Origin: Chloracidobacterium sp.
GTDB lineage: Bacteria; Acidobacteriota; Blastocatellia; Pyrinomonadales; Pyrinomonadaceae
DNA length: 64,000 bases
Assembly: GCA_016711345.1 (NCBI GenBank)
Contig: JADJTD010000001.1
Coordinates: 2,232,001-2,296,000, forward strand
Direction: 5' to 3'
The notes beneath the pieces were generated by a model. It was not told the DNA's origin, made no database searches, and saw only the letters and a list, made by a program, of their open reading frames with translations. The position numbers and the translations under genes were made by a program. This document shows positions 7,516-16,644 of the stretch, piece by piece. The first letter of the stretch is position 1. Every line of letters starts with the position of its first letter.

Positions 7516-9795
7516 TTAGTTCAGGCTGAACATCTCGCCCGCTTTTACCGTGATCTCGCCATCAACCGCGTCAACGGTAAACTTCATCGCGGCCTTCCAT
7601 TCGTTTGTGATGGGCAGTTTTACCTTTTGGTCGATGTGCCGTTTCAGGAAACGTGCGCCGTATGTCTGGCTAAAGCCTTTCTCGGTGAGCAGGTTAAGGG
7701 CGGCTTCGGTGATCTCAACGAGCTTGCCCTGACGCTCCATGTTTCGCTGTATCTTGGTCAGATAAAGCTTGGCGATCTCGCGTACCTCATCCTTTGTCAG
7801 CGGAGCAAAGATTATCATCTCGTCGATACGGTTACGAAATTCAGGCGTAAACCGAGTCTCGGCGGCCTTCATTACGTCGCTGCGGATCTGTTTCATATCG
7901 CCGCTGGGATTATTGGCGAAACCGAGCGGCGACTCGTATTTTTTGAAATTGTCCGAGCCCAGATTCGAGGTCATGATGACGATCGCGTCCGAGAGATAAA
8001 CTTTCTTACCGCGTCCGTCTGTGATCCAGCCTTCGTCAAAAGCCTGGAGGAAAATATTCATCAAGTATGGCGACGCTTTTTCGACCTCGTCGAGCAGCAA
8101 AACGGTGTAAGGATTGTCGCGAAGCTGTTCGGTCAAGATGCCCCCGCGCTCAGAGCCAACGATGCCGCGCGGCATTCCGATAAGCTTTTCAATACCGATC
8201 GTGCCGTCTCCGTATTCGCTCATGTCGATGCGGATCATTTTGCCTTCATCGCCGAACATAAATTCGGCAACAGCTTTTGCAAGTTCGGTCTTGCCGACGC
8301 CGGTCGGGCCTAAGAAAAGCAGCACACCATCAGGCGCATAATGATTTTCTTTCAGCGGGCCTTTGTTGAGGCGAAGTCGTTCGGCAACCGCGCGAACCGC
8401 GTCCGTCTGCCCGACAACACGATTTCCCAGGTCCGCTTCCATTGTTGAAAAGCGGTCGGATGTGTCGCGATAGATCATATCCTTAGGGATACGCGATTCC
8501 TGAGAAATGACGTCGATGATGTGTTCGGGGAGCACGGTCATCTCCAGCGGTTCGTTGATCTCGACCTTGACCGAAGCCGTGTCGAGCCAGCCGATCGCTT
8601 TATCGGGCAAGTGTAGATTGCGGATATATTTTGGCGACATCTCGAGTGCCATGTTTATGGCCTCGTCGGAGATCGTCACCGAATAATTTTTCTCAAGACG
8701 CGGGCGAATGCCGAACAGGATCTCCTTCGTTTCATCAATGCTAGGTTCGTCAACTTTCACAAGGCGGAAACGCCGTGAAAGAGCTTCGTCGTCGCTGATA
8801 TATTCTTTGTACTCGGTGATCGTAGTTGCACCGATGATCCTCAGCTCGCCGCGCGCGAGCGCCGATTTGAACATATTTGCCGCATCCGATGTTGTTCCCA
8901 TCGCCGCACCTGCGCCAATGATCGAATGAGCTTCGTCAATGAAGAGAATGATGTGATCTTTCTCTTTGACCTCGTCGATGATGCCTTTTATACGCTCCTC
9001 GAACATGCCGCGAAGCATCGTGCCGGCAACAAGTCCGCCCATCTGAAGCTGAACAATATGCGCGTTGCGAAGACGTGCGGGAACCTTTTCAGGTTCAAGT
9101 TCGATCATACGCGCAAGTCCTTCGACGACCGCTGTTTTACCAACGCCCGGCTCACCAACTAACATCGGTGAATTGGAACGTTCGCGGTGCGAAAGGATCT
9201 CGATCATTTGCAGGATCTCCCGCTCGCGGCCGATCGTCGGTGCGATCTTGTCCTGACGGGCAAGTTTATTCAGAGAAACTCCAAAATGCCGCAGAAACGA
9301 GGGCAACTCGTATTTTTGGCGGACGCGTTCCTCTTCTTTTTCACGCTTTTTAATTCGCGTGCGGGCCGTCTGAGCGACCTCGTCGGATGGCACTCCCAAA
9401 TTCTGTAATACGTCATTGAGCACACTGCGCTCGTCGTTCGATAGAACGTAAAAAATATCACTGCCGTCGATCACACGGCGCCCTTGCGAACGCGCACGAT
9501 CCATCGCACGCTTAAAAAGCTCGGTTGTCTCAGGCGCGATGCGATAGCCTTTGCCACTGTGCTGCCTGCCGGCTTCCATTCTTTTTTCGATCAGCAATTT
9601 GACCGAACGCGGGTCAACAGCGAGGTCACGCATTGTGGATGTAAAGAGTTCGTCCTCTTCAAACGCAATTGCGTGCAAAATGTGTTCGATAGAAACGTAG
9701 TTTTGATCGCGTTTTTTGGATTCGCCCAATGCCGTTTCCAAAACTCGCTGCCCGCTCTCGCTAAATTTGTCTTTGTATGCGTCTATATCTGCCAT
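7516..9795 (-). CDS. AAA+ Clp protease ATP-binding subunit (ClpA/ClpC type)
   Basis: This 759-residue protein is an unfoldase that feeds substrates to the ClpP peptidase. The order is an N-domain (residues 1-145, two Clp repeats), an AAA1 domain with Walker A GEPGVGKT and Walker B ILFIDEAH, no long coiled-coil M-domain, then an AAA2 domain with GPTGVGKT and LLLDEVEKA. Residues L624-G625-F626 (SPLGFANN) occupy the place of the [LIV]-G-[FL] loop that docks ClpP, which the neighbouring ClpB lacks. This supports a protease partner rather than a disaggregase. It is the last gene of the minus-strand chaperone block, 159 bases after grpE, with the AAGGGAATT site before the ATG, and ends at a strong terminator. 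ClpP itself is not in the window. ClpA and ClpC cannot be separated from sequence alone here. Confidence 0.92.
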   Translation of the reverse strand: MADIDAYKDKFSESGQRVLETALGESKKRDQNYVSIEHILHAIAFEEDELFTSTMRDLAVDPRSVKLLIEKRMEAGRQHSGKGYRIAPETTELFKRAMDRARSQGRRVIDGSDIFYVLSNDERSVLNDVLQNLGVPSDEVAQTARTRIKKREKEEERVRQKYELPSFLRHFGVSLNKLARQDKIAPTIGREREILQMIEILSHRERSNSPMLVGEPGVGKTAVVEGLARMIELEPEKVPARLRNAHIVQLQMGGLVAGTMLRGMFEERIKGIIDEVKEKDHIILFIDEAHSIIGAGAAMGTTSDAANMFKSALARGELRIIGATTITEYKEYISDDEALSRRFRLVKVDEPSIDETKEILFGIRPRLEKNYSVTISDEAINMALEMSPKYIRNLHLPDKAIGWLDTASVKVEINEPLEMTVLPEHIIDVISQESRIPKDMIYRDTSDRFSTMEADLGNRVVGQTDAVRAVAERLRLNKGPLKENHYAPDGVLLFLGPTGVGKTELAKAVAEFMFGDEGKMIRIDMSEYGDGTIGIEKLIGMPRGIVGSERGGILTEQLRDNPYTVLLLDEVEKASPYLMNIFLQAFDEGWITDGRGKKVYLSDAIVIMTSNLGSDNFKKYESPLGFANNPSGDMKQIRSDVMKAAETRFTPEFRNRIDEMIIFAPLTKDEVREIAKLYLTKIQRNMERQGKLVEITEAALNLLTEKGFSQTYGARFLKRHIDQKVKLPITNEWKAAMKFTVDAVDGEITVKAGEMFSLN

Positions 9796-9954
9796 AATTC
9801 CCTTGTAGAAAAACTAAAAACTATGATGCGGGCCGGCGTGGAAGGTTGTGCCTAAATTCCACTATAACACTTTGTCGCGAGTGCCGGAAAGCCTATTATT
9901 TGGGTGACTAATCTCACTGTATCCCAAACTGTCCCGAGTGTTCCACCTGTTTTT

Positions 9955-10629
9955 TCATTCGGCGGCGGAATCAGCCAAGCACTTTCCCACCTGAACACGA
10001 GCGGGCCGCAGCAGTTTATCGCCAAACTTATATCCTCGTGCATATTCCGCAACGATCTTGCCGTCGTTTTCAGCGTCGGTCGCGGCTATATCAACTGCCT
10101 CATGAAGTTCAGGGTCAAAATCGACCCCGACCGAACCGATAGGCTCGACACCAACATCTATCAGCGCCCGCTCAAAACTGCGTGCCGTGCCGATAACCCC
10201 GTTTCGCAAATGTTCAACTGACGGATCGGTCTCGCTTGCCGCAACGGCAAGATTGAGGTTGTCGAGAACCGGAAGCAGCGTTGTCAAAAAGTTGAACCGG
10301 CCTTGCTTTGCACGATCTTCGAGGGTTTTCATCAGCCTCGCACGCATGTCGGCAGTCTCTTTTTCGAGATTGGCTTTTGCTTCCTCAAACTTTGCCTGGA
10401 CGCCGACGAGTTTTGTTTCGGCGGCCTCACGCCGCTCTGTCTCAGCTTTCAACTTTACTTCTAGAGCGATCTCGGCGGCTGATTTGACCGGGCCATGTTG
10501 AGGTTCGTCAACGTCGATACGCTCACCGTTATCGTTAAAACGACGTTTGTCATTGACGGGAATTTTCTCGTCAGTTCCCACAACTTCGTCAAATTCTGTT
10601 TCTTGCTCGTTCATTTTTTTCTTAAACAT
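9955..10629 (-). CDS. grpE: GrpE nucleotide exchange factor of DnaK
   Basis: GrpE releases ADP from DnaK during the chaperone cycle in the cytoplasm. The 224-residue product has an acidic N-terminus, a long coiled-coil (residues about 58-105, rich in A/E/K: EAAETKLVGVQAKFEEAKANLEK broken by the usual heptads), then the conserved core (FLTTLLPVLDNLNLAV) and C-terminal beta part (VGVDFDPELHEAV, VAEYARGYKFGDKLLRPA). It lies between clpB and the clpA/C-like gene on the same strand. DnaK and DnaJ, its usual neighbours, are absent from the window. The start may be the ATG at 10629 or the internal Met6; neither has a strong ribosome-binding site. Confidence 0.93.
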   Translation of the reverse strand: MFKKKMNEQETEFDEVVGTDEKIPVNDKRRFNDNGERIDVDEPQHGPVKSAAEIALEVKLKAETERREAAETKLVGVQAKFEEAKANLEKETADMRARLMKTLEDRAKQGRFNFLTTLLPVLDNLNLAVAASETDPSVEHLRNGVIGTARSFERALIDVGVEPIGSVGVDFDPELHEAVDIAATDAENDGKIVAEYARGYKFGDKLLRPARVQVGKCLADSAAE

Positions 10630-10660
10630 CTGAATCTAATTGTAATGCTCCTGTTCGGAA

Positions 10661-10722
10661 TGCAGAAGTGCTGTACGTAAGCAGGGCTTAATTTACAACC
10701 TTGCTCACGCACTGGCTTCCGC
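10661..10722. repeat. Dispersed palindromic element, copy C, overlapping the clpB 3' end
   Basis: The element begins TGCAGAAGTGCTGTACGTAAG and ends CACGCACTGGCTTCC, a diverged version of the family seen at 1461 and 53120. Read on the minus strand, it provides the clpB C-terminal codons (residues AEASA) and its stop codon at 10705-10707. Confidence 0.65.
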
Positions 10723-13314
10723 CCGACTCTTTGTCGGCGTAAATTTGATCTCGCCATTTTCCGCCGATATACGAACGGTCTGACCGCTCGCGATCTCGCC
10801 ATTGAGCAAACTGACCGCAAGCGGATTTTGAATCAAATTTTGTATCGCCCGCTTGAGCGGACGTGCACCGTAAACCGGATCATAGCCCTCGGTGACGATC
10901 AGATCTTTCGCAGAATCGTCCAATTCTATGGTGATGCCGCGTTCCGCAAGGTTTTTGCGCAGTTTCTCAAGCTGAACATCGATGATCTGCGCGATCTGTT
11001 CTTTGCCCAATTGCTGGAATACGACTATGTCGTCGATGCGGTTCAAAAACTCGGGTTTGAAGTGATCCCGCAGTACTTTTAACACTTCGTTTCTTATGTC
11101 GCGGTCCACCAACGGGTTTTCCGATGCCGACTGTATCTCCCGTGAGCCTAGGTTTGAGGTCATTATCAGAACGGTGTTCTTAAAATCAACGACGCGGCCT
11201 TTAGAATCGGTCAAACGGCCGTCGTCAAGAATTTGCAACAGTACATTGAATACATCAGGATGGGCTTTTTCGATCTCGTCAAACAGAACGACCGAATACG
11301 GCCTGCGTCTTACAGCTTCGGTCAATTGGCCGCCTTCTTCGTAGCCGACGTATCCCGGAGGTGCGCCGATCATACGAGCAACGGCGTGCTTTTCCATATA
11401 CTCGGACATATCGAGCCGGATCATTGCTTTTTCGTCATCGAACAAAAATTCGGCCAACGCTCTTGCGGTTTCAGTTTTACCAACGCCGGTCGGCCCTAGA
11501 AAAATGAACGAGCCGATAGGACGATTTGGATCCTGCAATCCTGCGCGGGCACGCCGCACGGCGTTTGCGACGGCCTCTAAGCCTTCGTCTTGGCCGATGA
11601 CACGCTTGCGGAGGTTGTCCTCCATCGCGATGAGCTTTTGCATTTCGCCCTCGAGCATTTTCGAAACGGGAACTCCGGTCCATCTCGCAACGATCTCAGC
11701 GACATCTTCTTCATCGACCTCTTCTTTAAGAAAGACACCATCCTTCTGAAGTTCGGCTAGTCGCTCCTGCTCGGACTCAAGCAGCTTTTCAAGCTCGGGG
11801 ATACTTCCGTACTGTAATTCTGCAGCTTTATTCAGATCGCCTGCCTGACGGGCTTGTTCGAGTTCAAGCTTGGCTTGTTCAAGCTGGCCCTTTGCGGTGC
11901 GCATCTTTTCGATCTCGTCTTTCTCCGATTGCCACTTGGCTTTCATCGCCGAAGATTTTTCGTTGAGATCCGCGATACGTTTTTCGATATCGTCGAGCCG
12001 CTCTTTAGATTTCTTATCTGTTTCATGAGAGAGTGCTTGACGCTCGATCTCAAGCTGCAATATCTCTCGCTCGAGTACATCTATTTCCTGCGGCAAACTG
12101 TCGATTTCGATACGAATGCGTGAAGCCGCCTCGTCAATGAGGTCAATTGCTTTATCGGGCAGAAATCTGTCAGTAATGTAACGATTTGAAAGTGTCGCAG
12201 CCGCGACGATGGCGGCATCTTTTATACGGACACCGTGATGAACCTCGTAACGTTCCTTTAATCCTCGAAGGATCGCGATCGTGTCCTCAACCGTCGGTTC
12301 GCCAACATAGACCTGCTGGAATCTGCGTTCGAGAGCTTTGTCCTTTTCAATATATTTCTGATACTCGGCAAGCGTTGTGGCTCCGACTGCTCGCAGCGTG
12401 CCGCGTGCGAGAGCAGGTTTGAGCATATTCGACGCATCTATTGCGCCTTCCGACGCACCGGCACCGACAAGAGTATGTAATTCATCAATAAATAGAATTA
12501 TCTGTCCTTCGGCTTTTTCGATCTCGTTGAGAACTGCCTTTAGCCGATCCTCAAACTCTCCTCGATATTTCGCACCGGCGAGCATTGCTCCGAGGTCGAG
12601 CGAAACTAATTTTTTGTTTTTCAGCGTTTCCGGCACATCGCCAGAAACTATGCGCTGTGCCAATCCTTCGACAATGGCGGTCTTTCCAACACCGGGCTCG
12701 CCTATTAGGACAGGATTATTTTTTGTTCGACGCGAAAGTATCTGGATGGTCCGGCGGATCTCGTCGTCACGCCCGATCACAGGATCGAGCTTGCCTTTGC
12801 GGGCACGTTCGGTCAGATCTTGTGCGTATTTATCGAGAGACTGAAAATTTTCCTCGGCGTTCTGGTCCGTGATTCGCGAACCGCCTCGCATATCGGTGAT
12901 CACCTTTTCGAGGTCATCTCGATTTACACCGTTCGAGCGTAAAATGCGTCCGGCATCGCCGTCATTTTCTGCGGCGATGGCCAGCAAAAGATGTTCGGTC
13001 GAATGGTACTCGTCCTCCATCTTCTCAGCTTCTTTCTGAGCTTCGAGAAAGATGGTGTTCGTTCGCGAGCTGAAATATTGCTGCCCGCCGCTAACCTTTG
13101 GAAATTTCTCGATAGCAGCCTGAAGTTCAGTAACTATCGCTTGCGCGTTCGCACCGATCTTGCCAAAAATGGGTTTGACGACTCCCTCTTTTTGCTCAAG
13201 CATCGCCGCAAGCAAGTGCTCTGGCTCAACCTGCTGGTTCTGGTTTTTCTCGGCGACACTGATCGCTTCTTGCACGGCTTCCTGGCCGCGGATCGTAAAT
13301 CTGTCGAATCTCAT
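10705..13314 (-). CDS. clpB: ClpB protein disaggregase
   Basis: ClpB is a hexameric AAA+ machine that resolubilises aggregates together with DnaK. From the ATG at 13314 (MRFDRFTIRGQEAVQEA) the product has 870 residues, the usual ClpB length. It has an N-domain with two Clp repeats, AAA1 (GEPGVGKT, ILFIDELH), the long coiled-coil M-domain (about residues 400-525, e.g. EIDVLEREILQLEIERQAL) and AAA2 (GPTGVGKT, VVLFDEIEKAH). It lacks the ClpP-docking tripeptide at the position where the next Clp gene has LGF. The GTG at 13357-13359 would add 15 residues drawn from a palindromic leader and is rejected. No clear Shine-Dalgarno sequence precedes 13314. The last residues (AEASA) come from a dispersed repeat. 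Confidence 0.96.
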   Translation of the reverse strand: MRFDRFTIRGQEAVQEAISVAEKNQNQQVEPEHLLAAMLEQKEGVVKPIFGKIGANAQAIVTELQAAIEKFPKVSGGQQYFSSRTNTIFLEAQKEAEKMEDEYHSTEHLLLAIAAENDGDAGRILRSNGVNRDDLEKVITDMRGGSRITDQNAEENFQSLDKYAQDLTERARKGKLDPVIGRDDEIRRTIQILSRRTKNNPVLIGEPGVGKTAIVEGLAQRIVSGDVPETLKNKKLVSLDLGAMLAGAKYRGEFEDRLKAVLNEIEKAEGQIILFIDELHTLVGAGASEGAIDASNMLKPALARGTLRAVGATTLAEYQKYIEKDKALERRFQQVYVGEPTVEDTIAILRGLKERYEVHHGVRIKDAAIVAAATLSNRYITDRFLPDKAIDLIDEAASRIRIEIDSLPQEIDVLEREILQLEIERQALSHETDKKSKERLDDIEKRIADLNEKSSAMKAKWQSEKDEIEKMRTAKGQLEQAKLELEQARQAGDLNKAAELQYGSIPELEKLLESEQERLAELQKDGVFLKEEVDEEDVAEIVARWTGVPVSKMLEGEMQKLIAMEDNLRKRVIGQDEGLEAVANAVRRARAGLQDPNRPIGSFIFLGPTGVGKTETARALAEFLFDDEKAMIRLDMSEYMEKHAVARMIGAPPGYVGYEEGGQLTEAVRRRPYSVVLFDEIEKAHPDVFNVLLQILDDGRLTDSKGRVVDFKNTVLIMTSNLGSREIQSASENPLVDRDIRNEVLKVLRDHFKPEFLNRIDDIVVFQQLGKEQIAQIIDVQLEKLRKNLAERGITIELDDSAKDLIVTEGYDPVYGARPLKRAIQNLIQNPLAVSLLNGEIASGQTVRISAENGEIKFTPTKSRAEASA

Positions 13315-13330
13315 ATCAATATTGTAAATT

Positions 13331-13373
13331 ACGAACGGTGAATGATGAATGTTCGTCACTCACCATTCACCGT
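13331..13373 (-). promoter_or_regulatory. Two mutually exclusive hairpins between hsp20 and clpB
   Basis: ACGGTGAATG at 13335-13344 pairs with CATTCACCGT at 13364-13373. ACGAAC at 13331-13336 can instead pair with GTTCGT at 13351-13356. The two stems share bases 13335-13336 and cannot both form fully. The structure occupies the leader just before clpB, where the ribosome would bind. It could be a processing site, an attenuator, or a heat-sensitive switch; this is inference from pairing alone. Confidence 0.4.
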
Positions 13374-13395
13374 CTTGTCACATGGCTAAATTGAA

Positions 13396-13896
13396 TTAGC
13401 CGTTTGCCGTCTTGGCCTTGTTATTCGCCTCGATCGTTTTCGATATAGCATCTGCGCCGGTGATCTCTATCTTACGAGCTTTGACCTCTTCGCGCTTCGG
13501 CAGGCTTATGTGGAGAATGCCGTTATCGAAGTCGGCCTTTGCTCCCTCGGCGGTAACTGTCGGCGGAAGCGTGAATGACCGCGTGAATGAACCATATGCT
13601 CGCTCAATGCGATGATAATTGTCTTCATCGGTCTTTTTTTCAAATTTCCGCTCACCTTTAAGCGTGAGTACATTATTTTCGAATGAAAGCTCAAAATCTT
13701 CTCGCGTCATTCCGGGCAGTTCGGCTTCGAGAATAAAGCTGTCCTTGTTCTCGAAAATATCGACTGTCGGAGCCCATGAGCCGTTAAACACTTCGTCTCT
13801 CGCCGCCGAGGCGGGTGCTGCGTTCCTGAATAAGCGGGCCACTTCTTCGTTTAAGCTGCGTAATTCTCTAAATGGATCGTATCTGACTATGTTCAT
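13396..13896 (-). CDS. Hsp20 family small heat-shock protein
   Basis: This ATP-independent holdase keeps unfolding proteins soluble until ClpB/DnaK act. Counted from the ATG at 13896, which has GGAGG eight bases upstream, the product has 166 residues. The alpha-crystallin domain spans about 45-140 (PTVDIFENKDSFILEAELPGM, NNVLTLKGERK, FTRSFTLPPTVTAEGAKADFDNGILHISLPK). The N-terminal arm is short (MNIVRYDPFRELRSLNEEVARLF). It is the first gene of the minus-strand chaperone block and has an excellent promoter. Confidence 0.94.
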   Translation of the reverse strand: MNIVRYDPFRELRSLNEEVARLFRNAAPASAARDEVFNGSWAPTVDIFENKDSFILEAELPGMTREDFELSFENNVLTLKGERKFEKKTDEDNYHRIERAYGSFTRSFTLPPTVTAEGAKADFDNGILHISLPKREEVKARKIEITGADAISKTIEANNKAKTANG

Positions 13897-13926
13897 GATC
13901 ATTTCCTCCAAAATTTCAAGATAAAT

Positions 13927-13978
13927 GACTAATTACTTAGTCTATAAGGATAATAAAATATGAGTGTGTGATTGTCAA
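13927..13978 (-). promoter_or_regulatory. Promoter and operator-like palindrome of the hsp20 block
   Basis: On the minus strand TTGACA (13973-13978) and TATTAT (13950-13955) are 17 bases apart, a near-consensus housekeeping promoter. A 16-bp palindrome GACTAAgtaaTTAGTC (13927-13942) covers the expected start of transcription. Over the -35 region, 13959-13979 shows two 7-bp halves (TATGAGT and TGTCAAG, 7 bases apart) that match 10 of 14 positions of the HspR-type HAIR site CTTGAGT-N7-ACTCAAG. The promoter is well supported; the repressor identity is a guess. Confidence 0.65.
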
Positions 13979-14140
13979 GTCCTGATTGAAATTTTTTTGA
14001 TGGCGGATTTTCTTTGTTTTTTGCAATTTACAGGTGACACTTTCGGCTTTGTCGGTTATATTTATTGAGCATCTTTCCTCAACAACCGAACTTTCGAATT
14101 CGCATCTTTCGAGGCTAAAACTCGTGCGACCGATTAGAAA

Positions 14141-15220
14141 ATGAAGATTTTTCGTGAAGTTCTTTGGCCATTAGTAGCTGTTTTCGCGGCGTTTGTCGTC
14201 GGCGGGATAATTGTGCTGTTGATCGGCGACAACCCATTCCAGACTTTCTACCAACTCATCGGTAACTCGTTTGGCTCGCTCAACAATCTTGGCTACACCC
14301 TGTTTATCGCAACGCCGCTAATATTTACTGGGCTGGCGGTTGCTGTTGCTTTTCGCTGCGGGCTTTTAAATATCGGGGCGGAGGGGCAACTTTATGTAGC
14401 TGCGTTTGCGACGGCTTGGGTCGGTATCAAATTTGGCGGAACTGTGGTCACCATCTTTGGAAAGCAGGAAGACTGGTCTTGGTACAGCCTGCCGTCGGTG
14501 ATCCTCGTGCTTGCGTGCATTTTAACTGCCGTTGTCGCGGGCGGAATCTGGGGTGCGATACCCGGCATTCTAAAAGCAAAATTCGGCTCGCACGAAGTCA
14601 TCAACACGATCATGCTGAACTTTATCGGCATATCGCTGGTCAGTTATTTTACGCAGTATTACTACAAAATTCCGGGTGACCCGATCTTGCAAACCGCTGA
14701 CATCGGCAAGGGCGCTCACATTCCTCGAATAAGCCAATACATCCCTGGAATGCCCGATTTTGTTCCGCTCAGCGTTGCGTTTCTGCTGGCGATATTGATG
14801 TGTGTACTCGTTTATATCTTTTTGTGGAAGACAAAATGGGGCTACGAACTGCGTGCGGTCGGTGAAAATCCATCTGCCGCAGAATACGGCGGTATTAATG
14901 TAAAGAAGCAGATAATTTTGGCGATGACGATCTCGGGCGGCTTGGCTGGAATGGTCGCGATCGGTGAGGTTCTTGGTTACAGATACAATTATTACGACGG
15001 TTTCTCAGACGGCTGGGGATTTTTGGGAATTGCGGTAGCGTTGCTTGGCCGTAATCATCCTCTTGGCATATTTATCGCAGCGATCTTTTTCGCCGTATTG
15101 AAACGCGGCGAGATCTTTGTCGATATAGAAACAAAATACGTTTCAAAGGACCTTGTCGAGGTGCTTCAGGCGATCATAATTATTTTTGTGGCGGCGCTAC
15201 AGAGGTATTCGAGGAAATAA
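14141..15220 (+). CDS. ABC transporter permease, nucleoside type (NupP/YufP-like)
   Basis: This 359-residue inner-membrane protein has about nine hydrophobic segments and the BPD_transp_2 signature (FTGLAVAVAFRCGLLNIGAEGQLYVAAFA near residues 61-90; ELRAVGENPSAAEYGGINVKKQI). This family forms heterodimeric permeases of BMP-dependent nucleoside or simple-sugar importers. The next gene encodes the partner permease one base later. Purine nucleoside phosphorylase, uridine kinase and cytidine deaminase follow, so nucleosides are the likely substrate. The ATP-binding subunit and BmpA-like binding protein that normally precede it are not present; upstream is the divergent hsp20 gene. Confidence 0.85.
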   Translation: MKIFREVLWPLVAVFAAFVVGGIIVLLIGDNPFQTFYQLIGNSFGSLNNLGYTLFIATPLIFTGLAVAVAFRCGLLNIGAEGQLYVAAFATAWVGIKFGGTVVTIFGKQEDWSWYSLPSVILVLACILTAVVAGGIWGAIPGILKAKFGSHEVINTIMLNFIGISLVSYFTQYYYKIPGDPILQTADIGKGAHIPRISQYIPGMPDFVPLSVAFLLAILMCVLVYIFLWKTKWGYELRAVGENPSAAEYGGINVKKQIILAMTISGGLAGMVAIGEVLGYRYNYYDGFSDGWGFLGIAVALLGRNHPLGIFIAAIFFAVLKRGEIFVDIETKYVSKDLVEVLQAIIIIFVAALQRYSRK

Positions 15221-15221
15221 A

Positions 15222-16142
15222 ATGAGCGAGTTACTAACACCGACATTTTTACTCATTTTGCTCTTTTCGACGATTCGAAGCGCGACGCCGTTGATCTTTG
15301 CGGCATTGGGCGGAATGTTCTCGGAGCGCGCAGGCGTCATCAACATCGCACTCGAAGGCCTGATGCTTTCAGGAGCATTTACCGCTGCGGTTGTTACCTA
15401 TGAGCTGCAGAATCCGTATATCGGATTTGTTGCGGGAATAGTTGTAGGCGGTATCGTCGCACTTATTTTTGCAATTGCAGTCATTAGGTTCGAGGCCGAT
15501 CAGGTTGTTACGGGATTTGCGATAAGTATGTTGATGCTCGGGCTTCCGGCTGTCATTAGCAGCAGGCTTTATGATTCTGCAGGTTCGACGCAGCAGATCG
15601 CGAAAGAGTTTTTACTGCTCGATATTTCAAATCGATTATCGATTGCCTCGATTCTGGCGTTCCTTATTGTTCCGGTTTGTTGGTATGTGCTTTATAAGAC
15701 ACCATTCGGATTGCGTATTCGTGCAGCCGGTGAGAATCCGGAAGCTGCAGATGCAGCAGGCGTGAATGTTATCCGTTTACGATATGTTGCGGTCGTTATT
15801 TCGGGAATGTTGGCAGCGGCAGGCGGCGCATACCTTTCGATAGGCCAATCGTCTCTCTTCACACGCGGCATGACCGCTGGCCGAGGCTACATAGCTCTTG
15901 CGGCATTGATCCTAGCCAAATGGAAGCCGATACCGGTGCTTTTTGCATGCCTTTTCTTCGGATTTACCGAAGCTCTGTCGATCCAAATGCAGGGCGTGAT
16001 CAAAATGCCTTCGGGCGAAGATATTCCGGTCCAATTTATTCAAATGATCCCTTACGTGTTGACGATAATCGTGCTAGCAGGCTTTATCGGTTCATCGCGG
16101 GCTCCGAAAGCATTGGGAATTCCATACAGAAAAGAGAACTAA
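15222..16142 (+). CDS. ABC transporter permease, nucleoside type (NupQ/YufQ-like)
   Basis: This 306-residue membrane protein is of the same superfamily as its upstream partner: ATPLIFAALGGMFSERAGVINIALEGLMLSGAF at the N-terminus (the conserved part before the first cytoplasmic loop) and LRIRAAGENPEAADAAGVNVIRLRY as the loop that contacts the ATPase. The ATG at 15222, one base after the previous stop, gives the start expected for the family; a longer frame from 15186 overlaps the upstream gene and is rejected. With the 14141 product it should form the translocation pore of a nucleoside importer. Confidence 0.85.
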   Translation: MSELLTPTFLLILLFSTIRSATPLIFAALGGMFSERAGVINIALEGLMLSGAFTAAVVTYELQNPYIGFVAGIVVGGIVALIFAIAVIRFEADQVVTGFAISMLMLGLPAVISSRLYDSAGSTQQIAKEFLLLDISNRLSIASILAFLIVPVCWYVLYKTPFGLRIRAAGENPEAADAAGVNVIRLRYVAVVISGMLAAAGGAYLSIGQSSLFTRGMTAGRGYIALAALILAKWKPIPVLFACLFFGFTEALSIQMQGVIKMPSGEDIPVQFIQMIPYVLTIIVLAGFIGSSRAPKALGIPYRKEN

Positions 16143-16175
16143 GCCGATAACGATTGCAATTAGAGGTGCCTTTGA

Positions 16176-16574
16176 ATGAGGATTCCTTACTCCGAGATGG
16201 ATGCTAACATCGTGGCTTTAGCAAAGGCTATAAATACCTTTGATGGCATTTATACGATAAGCAGTTGCGGAGGGCATGCAAAGAACAAAAAGTACCAGCT
16301 TTCGGCCGATAAATGGGAGGTCACATTTCAACTTGAGGCCGCAAGACAGAACTCGCCATCTGTTAGGGCATGGCTTGTTCTTGAGTTCCTCGTTTATGCA
16401 TTTTCCAAGTGTTTTACCAGCGATAAGGGTGATGTGCGAATAACAACTTTTTCGCCTTCGCCGTATCTTAATGGTCTCGGCCACAGTATTTCCTTTACAG
16501 TGGAAGGTAGCGGTGTTAATCCCGACGATGTGGCCGAATGGCTTCTTGAATTCAAGAAGGAATGCTTCGACTGA
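16176..16574 (+). CDS. Hypothetical protein with SSCGGH motif
   Basis: This 132-residue soluble protein is not recognised. A motif TISSCGGHAKNKK lies near residues 27-39, superficially like the SSCSGR signature of Tyw3-type proteins, but the rest does not match that family convincingly. It starts 33 bases after the permease stop, with TAGAGGTGCC before the ATG. Together with the next gene it separates transporter genes from the salvage enzymes, which suggests a later insertion of a two-gene unit. Confidence 0.55.
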   Translation: MRIPYSEMDANIVALAKAINTFDGIYTISSCGGHAKNKKYQLSADKWEVTFQLEAARQNSPSVRAWLVLEFLVYAFSKCFTSDKGDVRITTFSPSPYLNGLGHSISFTVEGSGVNPDDVAEWLLEFKKECFD

Positions 16575-16644
16575 ATGCGAAACAAGCAGGTTCGACAAAG
16601 TCTGGCAGAAAGTTGAAAATACAGGATCGCGTGAGGAAAGTATT

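Noticed and set aside
13315..13359. GTG start extending ClpB by 15 residues
   Set aside because: The extra residues come from the palindromic leader, and ClpB proteins begin at MRFDRFT-like sequence.
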